Shown here one piece after another: positions 9,201 to 18,113 of a stretch of DNA of 64,000 nt. The stretch is taken from the NCBI RefSeq assembly GCF_003991975.1, contig NZ_CP029822.1, forward strand, positions 3,273,478-3,337,477, given 5' to 3'. The stretch is from Entomomonas moraniae. Its GTDB lineage: Bacteria > Pseudomonadota > Gammaproteobacteria > Pseudomonadales > Pseudomonadaceae. Within the stretch, counting starts at the first letter, position 1; each line of letters starts with the position of its first letter. The position numbers and the translations under genes were made by a program. The notes beneath the pieces are model-generated. The model saw only the letters and a list, made by a program, of their open reading frames with translations. It ran no database searches and was not told the DNA's origin.

Positions 9201-9393
9201 TTTTATCTCTACTAATTCTAATGACGGTTTTCCCTGCATTAACTGATTTTAAAAAAATAGTAATTTTTTTTAGAATAGTTTCATAAGCCAACAGGTAGAA
9301 TTTATTATACGTGAATTAGTGTCAATAGTGCCTGTAGTTATATAAAAGTATGCTTGATATGTTCAATAACACTGTCATTAAAAGGAAATTAAA

Positions 9394-10710
9394 ATGAAGA
9401 TAAATATGAAAAAATGTTTGCTTGCTGCTTGTATTTCAATGACTTTAAATGCAAATGCAGAAATGCTTGATCATGCTAAAGTGGTAGATAGTCCTTGCCA
9501 TGTGGCTAATTTAACTTGTCCTACCGAAGTTGATAAAAAAATACCCGATGTAAAAGATATGTTGACATGGAACCAGCAAGATCGTGTTATTGGTTTTCGT
9601 AACGACTATCGATCTTATATAGGTGATGTATTTAAAGCAGGAAAAGCAAACCCTATCCCTAAATCGTTAAAAGATTTATCTTCTATTACCTATGATTATG
9701 GTAATCACCAGTATACCCTTAATGATTATATCAAGCGTAATGATGTAGCAGGTATGCTCGTTATTAAAGACGGTAAGATCGTATGGGAGTATTATGGTAA
9801 AGGCAATAACGAAACTACCTTGTGGACTTCACGTTCTGTGGGCAAGTCGGTCGTTTCTACATTAGTCGGTATTGCAGTAAAAGAAGGTAAAATAGCGTCT
9901 TTAGATGATTTAGTGATTAAATATAACCCAGATGTTAAAGGCACAGTTTGGGAAAAAGTGACTATCAGACAATTATTGCAACATACATCAGGGGTTGAGT
10001 GGGGCGAGGATTATACTAATCCTAAATCTGACTTTGCCCAACTTACCCAGTGTGAAGCCAATAAAAATACGTACGATTGTGTTAATAAGTTAGTTAAATC
10101 TCCAACCCGTAAAGCATATGCTAAACCTGGCGAAATTTGGTCTTATTCATCAGGTGGTGCATGGCTGCTAGGCGATACTTTGGAAAAGGCAACGGGAGTC
10201 CCTATAGCAACTTACTTGCAAGAAAAAATTTGGCAACCTTATGGTATGGTGAGAGATGGAGTATGGCATAGCTACGAACAAGGAAAGCATGATGTGGGCG
10301 CCCATGGTTTTAATGCATCGTTGGAAGACTGGGGTAGATTTGGGTTATTTATAGCAAACAATGGTGTATTGCCTGATGGTACAAAAGTATTGCCAGATAA
10401 CTGGGTAAAAGATGCTCGTACATGGACACAAGCTAAAAACTCTGTAACGGCCAAAAATCCTGATGGAAGTTATGGTTATGAGTGGTGGAATAATAGTGTT
10501 CCTGCTAATTACACAGGTAAGTATGTGAATAAACTAAATGCTAAAGATACTCTATGGGCGCTTGGCATCTTTGGGCAAATTATCATGGTTAATCAAACAG
10601 AAAATCTTGTAATTGTGCAGTGGTCAACATGGCCAAAAGCAGAGCCTTCATTTGATGCACAGCCATTAGAAGCTGCATTGATGTTTAATGCGATTGCCAA
10701 TAAACTTTAA
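9394..10710 (+). CDS. Exported serine hydrolase of the beta-lactamase / 6-aminohexanoate-dimer hydrolase family
   Basis: This 438-residue serine hydrolase has the class C beta-lactamase fold. A signal peptide (MKINMKKCLL start, cleavage after ANA near residue 22) sends it to the periplasm. The nucleophile motif SVGK is at 148-151, in the context SRSVGKSVVSTL. YSS at 251-253 fits the catalytic Tyr loop, and HTSGVEWGEDY near 197-207 is typical of NylB-type enzymes and EstB-like esterases. The substrate cannot be told from sequence, and the motif context favours an amide or ester hydrolase over a true beta-lactamase. AAGGAAA lies just upstream of the ATG. The gene is divergent from a LysR regulator and ends at a terminator. 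Confidence 0.87.
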   Translation: MKINMKKCLLAACISMTLNANAEMLDHAKVVDSPCHVANLTCPTEVDKKIPDVKDMLTWNQQDRVIGFRNDYRSYIGDVFKAGKANPIPKSLKDLSSITYDYGNHQYTLNDYIKRNDVAGMLVIKDGKIVWEYYGKGNNETTLWTSRSVGKSVVSTLVGIAVKEGKIASLDDLVIKYNPDVKGTVWEKVTIRQLLQHTSGVEWGEDYTNPKSDFAQLTQCEANKNTYDCVNKLVKSPTRKAYAKPGEIWSYSSGGAWLLGDTLEKATGVPIATYLQEKIWQPYGMVRDGVWHSYEQGKHDVGAHGFNASLEDWGRFGLFIANNGVLPDGTKVLPDNWVKDARTWTQAKNSVTAKNPDGSYGYEWWNNSVPANYTGKYVNKLNAKDTLWALGIFGQIIMVNQTENLVIVQWSTWPKAEPSFDAQPLEAALMFNAIANKL

Positions 10711-10765
10711 AAGGAAATTTAATTATTTATTAAGTATGATTGTTGTACTTGATTGGTTATTAAAA

Positions 10766-10794
10766 TAACTCCCTTAAACGGGAGTTGTTTTTTA
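10766..10794 (+). terminator. Rho-independent terminator after the serine hydrolase gene
   Basis: The stem AACTCCC pairs with GGGAGTT around a 6-base loop, followed by GTTTTTT. It lies about 55 bases after the stop codon. The rest of the 335-base gap up to 11045 shows no convincing gene; only tiny frames of about 10 codons were found. Confidence 0.8.
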
Positions 10795-11045
10795 TGGTTT
10801 TTTGTTATGACTGTTTGAGTTTTTTATGAAGGAGAATCACAGACAGATTATGCAATAGCGAGGATATAATCAAAAAAATAATTTAAGTAATGAGTAGCGG
10901 TCTAGCATGCGATTATAAAGTGTGTAAACGATTTTAAGGTAGAATTTAAATAGAAAATTATTACTTTTTCTTTAACGCGACTTGGATGAAACTTTTTATA
11001 GAACTTGCTTTCTTATATTGCTTGTTAAATTGAGTTAATAACATT

Positions 11046-12968
11046 ATGACTTTTAGAAAAGATATTAACGGATTACGTGCGATTGCTGTTCTTGCCGTCC
11101 TTCTGTACCATTTTAAAATATCAGGCTTTGGTGGTGCTTTTATCGGTGTTGATATCTTTTTTGTCATCTCTGGTTATTTGATGACGAGTATTATTTTTTC
11201 CAAATTAGCTACAGATAAACTTTCTTTATTAGATTTTTATATCCATCGTGCTAGACGTATTATTCCAGCATTAGCAGTTTTGTGTGTTGCTGTTTGGCTG
11301 TTTGGGTTGCTTTACTTGCCAACGATCGATTATCGCGAATTACTTTATACGATACAAAATGCTATTTTATTTGTTTCTAATATAGGGTTTGCTAACCAAG
11401 TTAGTTATTTTGATACTCCTTCACAAGAGAACTGGCTATTGCATACGTGGTCTCTCTCTGTAGAGTGGCAGTTTTATCTTATTTATCCTATTGTCATTAT
11501 TTTATTAAGAAAGTTTTTATCTCTTCGCAGTATTAAATACATTATTTTATCTTTGGCAATAGTTTCACTGATATTATGTATTGTCCAGACATGGATTTTT
11601 CCCGTTAAAGCGTTCTTTTTACTTCCTTTTCGGTCGTGGGAAATGTTAGCAGGTGGAATTGCCTTTTTATTTCCACTAAAGCTAAATAACAATACATACG
11701 CTAAACTGATTCAGTATTTAGGCTTTGTTGCTATAGCCCTTAGCATTGTTTTTATTAGTACATCAATGCATTGGCCGGGCTATTTAGCCATAGTACCTGT
11801 GGTAGGGACTATGCTTATTATTTGGGTAAATCAACACAGCTTTATTTTAAATAATATGGTCTCACAATGGTTAGGCAAAATATCCTATTCTATTTATTTA
11901 TGGCATTGGCCATTTGCGGTTGCTTTGACTATCAATGGCTCCATCAACGAATGGCAATATGTTGTTTACAGTTTGTTAATAACACTATTGTTAGCTTTTC
12001 TTTCTTATTTTTTCATAGAAATAAGAGTAAAAATTAACAAAACTAAAGTTATACAAATTATTTGTTATCTGTTGATTATTATTTTTGTGGTGGCTCTTTC
12101 ATCAACGACTAGGCATTTGTTAAGGGCTTATCCTAAATTACGTGCTAGTATCATGTCGAAAGACTTTTATAAGATAGACTCTATCAGTGCCGAGAAGTAT
12201 CTCTCAATTGCTAGATATTGTTTAGTTAGTCATGATATGAAGCAGTTCCCTGAATGTAAAGCGGGCGAGGGTGAGCCTTCATTGATTATTATGGGCGATA
12301 GTCATGCTGCAGCTATTTATCCAGCTATAAAAAAAGTAAATCCAAAAGCGACACTTTTATGGACACATTCTGCTTGCCTCATGGTAGAGGGTGTACACTA
12401 TGCGAATAATATGCAGCCAGGGTGCATTAATTTATTTAAACAAAAGAAAGCATTATTAGAAACACAATATTCAAATGTCCCAGTTTTATTTGTTAATTTT
12501 TTAACTTCATATATTAGTGAAAAGAATGTAGGAAATATATATTTCACAAAACCTACGATTAGCTTAAACGATTTGCAACAACAGTTTAGAAAAGCTTATA
12601 TTCATTCAGTCTGTGAAATAGCAAAACATCGTCCTGTTTATGTGCTGAAGCCGATTCCTGTTGCGGGCACTAATATTCCTAAACATATGGCGTTATCTTT
12701 AGTATTGCATGGTTCTACAGTAGAGGTAACTAACCCCATCAGTGATTATTATAAGAATAATGATTTTATTCTCGGAACCATAGAGCTAGCTAAGAAGCAA
12801 TGTAATATTCAAACATTAGATACGCTTCCTTATTTTTGTGCAGATAATAAGACCTGTATAACCACAGAAAATGGATACCCACTTTATTTTGATAATAATC
12901 ACATTTCACAATATGCGAGTGAACGCTTAGCACCAATATTTGAACCTATATTTGAGCATAAACCTTAG
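11046..12968 (+). CDS. OafA/YrhL-type O-acyltransferase with C-terminal SGNH domain
   Basis: This 640-residue inner-membrane acyltransferase modifies sugars of a surface polysaccharide or peptidoglycan. The N-terminal acyltransferase-3 domain (about 1-340) has some ten membrane helices and opens with the family signature FRKDINGLRAIAVLAVLLYH, including the catalytic-type H. The periplasmic C-terminal half is an SGNH hydrolase-like domain: block I GDSHAA at 417-422 (S419) and the DxxH pair D616/H619. Both domains look complete. The gene is single, between terminator-bearing neighbours, with no polysaccharide cluster beside it, so the acceptor is unknown. O-antigen acetylation is the most common role in the family. 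Confidence 0.9.
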   Translation: MTFRKDINGLRAIAVLAVLLYHFKISGFGGAFIGVDIFFVISGYLMTSIIFSKLATDKLSLLDFYIHRARRIIPALAVLCVAVWLFGLLYLPTIDYRELLYTIQNAILFVSNIGFANQVSYFDTPSQENWLLHTWSLSVEWQFYLIYPIVIILLRKFLSLRSIKYIILSLAIVSLILCIVQTWIFPVKAFFLLPFRSWEMLAGGIAFLFPLKLNNNTYAKLIQYLGFVAIALSIVFISTSMHWPGYLAIVPVVGTMLIIWVNQHSFILNNMVSQWLGKISYSIYLWHWPFAVALTINGSINEWQYVVYSLLITLLLAFLSYFFIEIRVKINKTKVIQIICYLLIIIFVVALSSTTRHLLRAYPKLRASIMSKDFYKIDSISAEKYLSIARYCLVSHDMKQFPECKAGEGEPSLIIMGDSHAAAIYPAIKKVNPKATLLWTHSACLMVEGVHYANNMQPGCINLFKQKKALLETQYSNVPVLFVNFLTSYISEKNVGNIYFTKPTISLNDLQQQFRKAYIHSVCEIAKHRPVYVLKPIPVAGTNIPKHMALSLVLHGSTVEVTNPISDYYKNNDFILGTIELAKKQCNIQTLDTLPYFCADNKTCITTENGYPLYFDNNHISQYASERLAPIFEPIFEHKP

Positions 12969-13092
12969 CATTTTTTTATCTGAGGTTTATATCGATAGGT
13001 GGTGTTATTTTAGTTAATGTGAAGTAACTTAGGTGCTTTTCTTGTGTAATACGATGGTAAAGATAATCGGATTTTTACCTTTGTTGAGAACC

Positions 13093-13101
13093 TGCTACAA
13101 T
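13093..13101 (+). promoter_or_regulatory. Candidate extended -10 promoter of trhP
   Basis: TGCTACAAT is an extended -10 element (TGn followed by TACAAT) 36 bases upstream of the trhP ATG. No good -35 hexamer is seen 17 bases further up, which is usual for extended -10 promoters. Confidence 0.4.
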
Positions 13102-13136
13102 AGGGGGCTTCTACTCTATGAATGAATTATTAAATA

Positions 13137-14525
13137 ATGAATACGTACAAAACAGAGTTACTGTGCCCCGCCGGTACATTAAAAGCGATGCGCTATGCAT
13201 TCGCCTATGGTGCAGATGCCATTTATGCAGGACAACCACGTTATAGTTTACGTGTGCGTAATAATGAGTTTGATCATAAAAATCTAAAAATAGCGATTGA
13301 TGAAGCTCATAGCCAAGGTAAAAAGTTATATGTTGTGGTTAATATTGCCCCTCATAATGCCAAACTAAAAACCTTTATTAAAGACTTAGAGCCTGTTGTG
13401 GCGATGAATCCAGATGCACTGATTATGTCAGACCCTGGTTTGATTATGATGGTGCGTGAAACCTTTCCGAATATAGCCATTCACCTTTCCGTTCAGGCAA
13501 ATGCCGTTAACTGGGCTGCTGTAAAATTTTGGAAACAAATGGGCTTAACACGGGTTATTTTATCCCGTGAATTATCGTTAGAAGAAATTGAAGAAATACG
13601 TCAACACGTGCCTGATATGGAGTTAGAGGTTTTTGTTCATGGTGCACTTTGCATGGCGTATTCGGGGCGTTGTTTGCTGTCTGGTTATATTAATCACCGC
13701 GATCCTAATCAGGGAACCTGTACCAACTCTTGCCGTTGGCAATATGGTGTTGAACAAGCTAAAGAAAATGAGCTAGGTGAAATTGTCAGTGACAAGAAGA
13801 TTGACGCTGTTAATATCGTTGATCCTACCCTAGGAAAGGGAAAAACGACTGATGAGGTCTTTATCCTACGTGAAAAAACACGACCTAATGAAGAAATGAC
13901 AGCTTTTGAAGATGAGCATGGTACTTATATCATGAACTCCAAGGATCTACGCGCTGTTCAACATGTAGAGCGTTTAGTGCAAATGGGCGTACATTCATTA
14001 AAAATTGAGGGGCGCACTAAGTCACATTATTACTGTGCACGTACTGCGCAAGTGTATCGTAAAGCTATTGATGATGCCGAAGCAGGACGCCCATTTGATA
14101 AAACCTTAATGGATACCTTAGAGTCATTGGCTCATCGAGGTTATACCGAAGGTTTTTTACGTCGCCATGTGCATGATGAATACCAAAACTACGAGCACGG
14201 TACATCCATTTCAGAAAACCAACAGTTTGTGGGTGAGTTTACAGGTGTTCGCCGTGGCGATTTAGCCGAGGTTGTGGTTAAAAATCGTTTTGCAGTGGGC
14301 GATCGTGTTGAAATGATGACACCGCAAGGTAACTTGCATTTTGACATTGAGCGCATGGAAAATACCCAAGGCGAACCTGTTGAAGTAGCACCGGGTGATG
14401 GCCATATTATTTTCTTACCGATTCCAGATGCAGTCGAGTTAGACTATGCACTACTCATGCGTTATTTAAATAGCGGTAATACAAAAAGCTTGCCTGTTGG
14501 CGCTGAAGCAGCAACAAGCAAATAA
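13137..14525 (+). CDS. trhP: tRNA 5-hydroxyuridine modification protein TrhP (YegQ), peptidase U32 family
   Basis: This 462-residue protein matches E. coli YegQ/TrhP, which is needed for 5-hydroxyuridine formation at wobble position U34 of several tRNAs. The U32 signature is clear: ELLCPAGTLKAMRYAFAYGADAIYAG at the N-terminus and the cysteine-bearing segment FVHGALCMAYSGRCLLSGY with CTNSC about 20 residues later, which likely ligands a metal or cluster. The U32 'peptidase' name is historical. The ATG has only a weak ribosome binding site. The carbamoyltransferase gene follows 41 bases downstream on the same strand and may be co-transcribed. Confidence 0.93.
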   Translation: MNTYKTELLCPAGTLKAMRYAFAYGADAIYAGQPRYSLRVRNNEFDHKNLKIAIDEAHSQGKKLYVVVNIAPHNAKLKTFIKDLEPVVAMNPDALIMSDPGLIMMVRETFPNIAIHLSVQANAVNWAAVKFWKQMGLTRVILSRELSLEEIEEIRQHVPDMELEVFVHGALCMAYSGRCLLSGYINHRDPNQGTCTNSCRWQYGVEQAKENELGEIVSDKKIDAVNIVDPTLGKGKTTDEVFILREKTRPNEEMTAFEDEHGTYIMNSKDLRAVQHVERLVQMGVHSLKIEGRTKSHYYCARTAQVYRKAIDDAEAGRPFDKTLMDTLESLAHRGYTEGFLRRHVHDEYQNYEHGTSISENQQFVGEFTGVRRGDLAEVVVKNRFAVGDRVEMMTPQGNLHFDIERMENTQGEPVEVAPGDGHIIFLPIPDAVELDYALLMRYLNSGNTKSLPVGAEAATSK

Positions 14526-14566
14526 TTTAATGTGATTAAAGTACATGTTAATAAAGAGGTAATCCA

Positions 14567-16321
14567 GTGTCATTAACCGTTCTTGGCCTTTCAGGGGCAG
14601 TCAATCACGATCCATCAGCAGCACTTTATATTGATGGTAAATTAGTCGCTGCTGTAGAAGAAGAACGCTTCGTTCGCGATAAGCATGCTAAGGGGCGTAT
14701 GCCTTATGAGTCTGCAAAGTTTTGCTTAGAACAAGCGGGTATTAAGCCAGATGATGTGGATGTAGTAGCGATTCCTTTTGCACCGATCAGTATTTTTGAT
14801 AAAGCGCGTTGGCATTATGCCAAGCGTTATTGGTATGCACCTGATCGCGCATTGGATGCTATTTTAAACGGTAATCGCCGTTATCGCCGCTATTATAAAC
14901 ATATTCAATGGTGTTTAGTACAATTAGGTTTTAACTTAAAAAAAGTTAAAATTCAACCTGTTGAACACCATCTAGCCCATGCATCCAGTGCTTACCACTG
15001 TTCAGGTTTTACCGAAAAGACAGCTATTTTAGGTATTGATGGAAAAGGCGAGTACGCAACTACATTCTTCGGTTATGGTGAAAATGGCAGGATTCATAAA
15101 ATTAAAGAGTTTTATGATCCTGACTCGTTAGGCGGTTTGTATGGCGCAATCACAGAGTACCTGGGTTTCGATATGCTCGATGGCGAGTTCAAAGTGATGG
15201 GAATGGCGCCTTATGGAGATGCCACTAAATACGACTTTTCTCGTTTAGCCAAGTTTGAAAATGGCGAGTTAATTATCAATACCGACTATGCTAATGTGAT
15301 CGGTTTCCGTCGTTATAAAGAAAAAGGCAAGGGCTACTATTTTTCACCTAAACTTATTGAGTGGTTAGGCCCTAAACGTGAGGGTGATATTGCTGATGAC
15401 CCTTATGTTCACTATGCAGCGAGCATTCAAGCACTTTTTGAGAAAATATCCCTTGAGATGATGGATTATTACCTTGGTGATATTATCAAAGAAACGGGTA
15501 AGGTAGCTTTTGCTGGTGGTTGTGCGCTAAACGTAAAACTTAATCAAAAAATTATTGCCCGTCCTGAAGTGAAGGAATTATTTGTACAACCAGCTTCTAG
15601 TGATGCAGGAACAGCTGTGGGGGCTGCTGCCTATGTTTCAACACAACGTGGTGTACCTGTTGAGAAAATGGAGCATGTCTACTTAGGTCCTTCTTACAGT
15701 AACGAGGACGCGATTGCTGCTTGTGCCGATCATCCTAATAAACCCACGTGGAAAAAAATTGATAATGTGTGTGAACGCATTGCCAAAATTCTAGCTGATG
15801 GCAACCCTGTGTCTTGGATGCAAGGTCGTATGGAATTTGGTCCTCGTGCTTTAGGTGGCCGTTCAATTATAGGTTGCCCAAGTGTTGCAGGTGTAGCAGA
15901 TCGTATTAATGAGCAAATTAAATTCCGTGAAAGATGGCGCCCTTTCTGCCCATCTATGCTCGATACCACCGCCAAAGAGATGTTCAAAATTGACCATCCT
16001 GCTCCCTTTATGACCTTTACCTTTGAAGTCAATGAAGAGTGGAAAACGCGTGTTCCTGAAGTCGTACATGAAGACGGTACTTCACGTGCACAGGCTCTAA
16101 AAAGAGAGTTTAACCCTCGTTATTATGACTTAATGAAAGAAATGGAAAAGCTGACAGGTAATGGCGTAGTACTTAATACCTCATTAAACCGCCGGGGCGA
16201 ACCGATGGTTTGTTCACCTACGGATGCCCTTAATATGTTTTATGGTTCAGACTTACGTTATCTGATTATTGAAGATATTTTAGTGGTGAAGGACGGTATG
16301 GATTGGTACGATAATATTTGA
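14567..16321 (+). CDS. Carbamoyltransferase, NodU/TobZ/CmcH family
   Basis: This 584-residue enzyme transfers a carbamoyl group from carbamoyl phosphate through a carbamoyl-adenylate intermediate to a sugar or other hydroxyl. The N-terminal Kae1-like domain begins LGLSGAVNHDPSAAL and carries the metal-binding HHLAHASSAY. The C-terminal YrdC-like domain carries QGRMEFGPRALGGRSI and FCPSM. The start is GTG with AGAGG 8 bases upstream. Pseudomonas species have a similar enzyme that carbamoylates heptose of the LPS inner core, so LPS modification is a plausible role (inference). No LPS core glycosyltransferases sit next to it here. The gene ends just before a long hairpin. Confidence 0.9.
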   Translation: MSLTVLGLSGAVNHDPSAALYIDGKLVAAVEEERFVRDKHAKGRMPYESAKFCLEQAGIKPDDVDVVAIPFAPISIFDKARWHYAKRYWYAPDRALDAILNGNRRYRRYYKHIQWCLVQLGFNLKKVKIQPVEHHLAHASSAYHCSGFTEKTAILGIDGKGEYATTFFGYGENGRIHKIKEFYDPDSLGGLYGAITEYLGFDMLDGEFKVMGMAPYGDATKYDFSRLAKFENGELIINTDYANVIGFRRYKEKGKGYYFSPKLIEWLGPKREGDIADDPYVHYAASIQALFEKISLEMMDYYLGDIIKETGKVAFAGGCALNVKLNQKIIARPEVKELFVQPASSDAGTAVGAAAYVSTQRGVPVEKMEHVYLGPSYSNEDAIAACADHPNKPTWKKIDNVCERIAKILADGNPVSWMQGRMEFGPRALGGRSIIGCPSVAGVADRINEQIKFRERWRPFCPSMLDTTAKEMFKIDHPAPFMTFTFEVNEEWKTRVPEVVHEDGTSRAQALKREFNPRYYDLMKEMEKLTGNGVVLNTSLNRRGEPMVCSPTDALNMFYGSDLRYLIIEDILVVKDGMDWYDNI

Positions 16322-16331
16322 AGGACATGAT

Positions 16332-16365
16332 AATTTAAAAACAGCAGTATTGCTGTTTTTAAATT
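16332..16365. terminator. Bidirectional terminator, 15-bp perfect stem
   Basis: A perfect 15-bp inverted repeat (AATTTAAAAACAGCA and its complement) with a GTAT loop lies between the carbamoyltransferase stop and the convergent DUF4238-like gene. It overlaps the last codon and stop (16359) of the latter. Tracts of T on both strands suit termination from both sides. Confidence 0.88.
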
Positions 16366-17486
16366 AAAAAATCGTTAACCAAATCTATATTATCGAGCTC
16401 TTTATTATCAGAAGAGTAATTACTTTTTTGCTCTATTTTTTTTTGTAATTCTTTTAACATATCTATATATCCAATAAGTTCAAGGTAATTTTCTCTTGGG
16501 TCTTTAGTCGCAAAACGGCCTTTTAAAATATATTCCATTTCTATATTGTTTTGATTTGAGTTTTGATTAATTAATTTAGAGTAAGATGTAAAACTATCAT
16601 CTTTTGCAATAAAGGACTTATAGCTAGTGCTAACAATAGCCGATATCAATGTTTTCTGATCAATACTTTCCATCGTTTCTTGTGGGTTATCGCTTACAAT
16701 TAAGATTTTAGTAGATGATAAGGGCATAAAAATGATTAAAGGAGTATCGTTTTTAGCTGTTCCAAAATATGAAATTATTTCACAAGATATGAATGATAAT
16801 TTGTTGTCGTTATTTTTTATACCAAAAAAACAGACAGTATCTCCTAAAGGTATATTATAGTTAAGATCAAAAACACTATATCGCATTTTATTGAGAGTTG
16901 TTAGCGCGCTCATGGTTTTGGTGATTAAGATATTATGTATTCCCATAAAGAACTTGTCATTTTTAGTGTATATAGCTAGTTTTTTTTTATATTGTTTTTT
17001 TGTTTTTTCTAATATGTTAGTTATTCCTCTTCTATCAGATCGTGCATAACCTAACATTTTTAATTCATTATCTATTTCGTCTTTAGTTAATTGAAGTTTA
17101 GCGATTACAAAATTAGTCAGAGTTTCTTCATTATTTAGATCTATTTTTGTATTGCTAAAGATATTTTTTATTTTTTCAAGCGATTGAGTAATAAAGTCTT
17201 TCATTATTTTAATAAGGTATGATCTAAATGCTTCAGTTCTAAGCATACAAAATAAAATAACATTAGGAATAAATTCTTCATGTGATGGTTTTTCACCCTT
17301 GATAATTGAGATTAAAATCGGATTTATTTTATTTTCAAATTGGGTTATTGTTTCATCAAAACAACCATAAAAATAGTTGCCGCTGAAAAGATCTTTAGTG
17401 TTTTGTTTAAAGGGTATAGGTTTATCGATTAAATATTTATAGCAACTGTTATTTTCTCCATTTATGGAAAAGTTTTTTATAAGCAT
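16359..17486 (-). CDS. DUF4238-like protein of unknown function
   Basis: This 375-residue protein shows the general pattern of DUF4238: a segment NYFYGCFDETITQFENKINPILISI near 37-61, then a helical region CMLRTEAFRSYLIKIM (about 80-95), and a later part with short hydrophobic strands such as PLIIFMPLSSTKILIVSD. There is no signal peptide or membrane helix. It is markedly richer in A and T (many Lys, Asn and Ile codons) than its neighbours, which suggests recent transfer. No clear ribosome binding site precedes the ATG. Function is unknown, and the family assignment is moderate. Confidence 0.7.
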   Translation of the reverse strand: MLIKNFSINGENNSCYKYLIDKPIPFKQNTKDLFSGNYFYGCFDETITQFENKINPILISIIKGEKPSHEEFIPNVILFCMLRTEAFRSYLIKIMKDFITQSLEKIKNIFSNTKIDLNNEETLTNFVIAKLQLTKDEIDNELKMLGYARSDRRGITNILEKTKKQYKKKLAIYTKNDKFFMGIHNILITKTMSALTTLNKMRYSVFDLNYNIPLGDTVCFFGIKNNDNKLSFISCEIISYFGTAKNDTPLIIFMPLSSTKILIVSDNPQETMESIDQKTLISAIVSTSYKSFIAKDDSFTSYSKLINQNSNQNNIEMEYILKGRFATKDPRENYLELIGYIDMLKELQKKIEQKSNYSSDNKELDNIDLVNDFLI

Positions 17487-17603
17487 TTGTTGTATTTAAT
17501 GTTGATTTTTAACTGTTTCAGTAGCATTCATATATTATTTCCTTATTATTATGTAAGGGTTTTTTACTATAAATTACTATCACTCTAAGGAGTAAAAGAT
17601 GTT

Positions 17604-18044
17604 ATGAAAATCTATACCATAGGCTTTACTAAAAAATCAGCAGAAGAATTTTTTACCTTGATTAAAAAATCAGGTGTAAAAAGAGTCATTGATGTACGTC
17701 GTAATAATACTTCGCAGCTATCAGGTTTTGCTAAAGAGAATGATCTTAAATATTTCTTAAAAGCATTATGCCATGTTGACTATATCCATGCGCTAGATTT
17801 AGCACCAACAGAAGAAATACTTTTGCCTTATCGCCATAAAGAACATACGTGGCAAGACTTTAAAAAAGACTACTTAAAGCTGCTAGCTGAAAGGAAAGTA
17901 GAAACTACACTAGATAAAAAGTTATTGGATAATAGTTGTTTACTTTGTGGTGAGGCCGAACCAGATCATTGTCACCGTGAATTTTTAATTGAATACTTAC
18001 AAGCACACTGGAATGATAAAATAGAAGTAGAACATCTTATCTAG
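17604..18044 (+). CDS. DUF488 family protein
   Basis: This 146-residue DUF488 protein begins IYTIGFTKKSAEEF and carries VIDVRRN near 29-35 and the C-terminal motif CLLCGEAEPDHCHR near 111-124, with cysteines and histidines that could bind metal. Members are widespread and of unknown biochemistry. AAGGAG at 17587-17592 is 11 bases from this ATG. An earlier ATG at 17599 opens a two-codon frame (ATG TTA TGA) whose stop overlaps this start, so translation may be coupled. The gene is divergent from the DUF4238-like gene and 69 bases before comM. Confidence 0.87.
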   Translation: MKIYTIGFTKKSAEEFFTLIKKSGVKRVIDVRRNNTSQLSGFAKENDLKYFLKALCHVDYIHALDLAPTEEILLPYRHKEHTWQDFKKDYLKLLAERKVETTLDKKLLDNSCLLCGEAEPDHCHREFLIEYLQAHWNDKIEVEHLI

Positions 18045-18113
18045 GGTAAAAATTTTTCTTAAATAAAGTAGGTGCTAAGCTATAATGCCGTTTTAATTCG
18101 CAAGGGAATGAGT

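Noticed and set aside
10795..11045. Possible small gene in the 335-base gap before the acyltransferase
   Set aside because: Only frames of about ten codons with a nearby GGAG were found (e.g. from about 10826), too short and without any recognisable product.
12960..12988. Hairpin at the end of the acyltransferase gene
   Set aside because: A 9-bp stem exists and includes the stop codon, but no T tract follows on the plus strand, so a terminator call is not supported.
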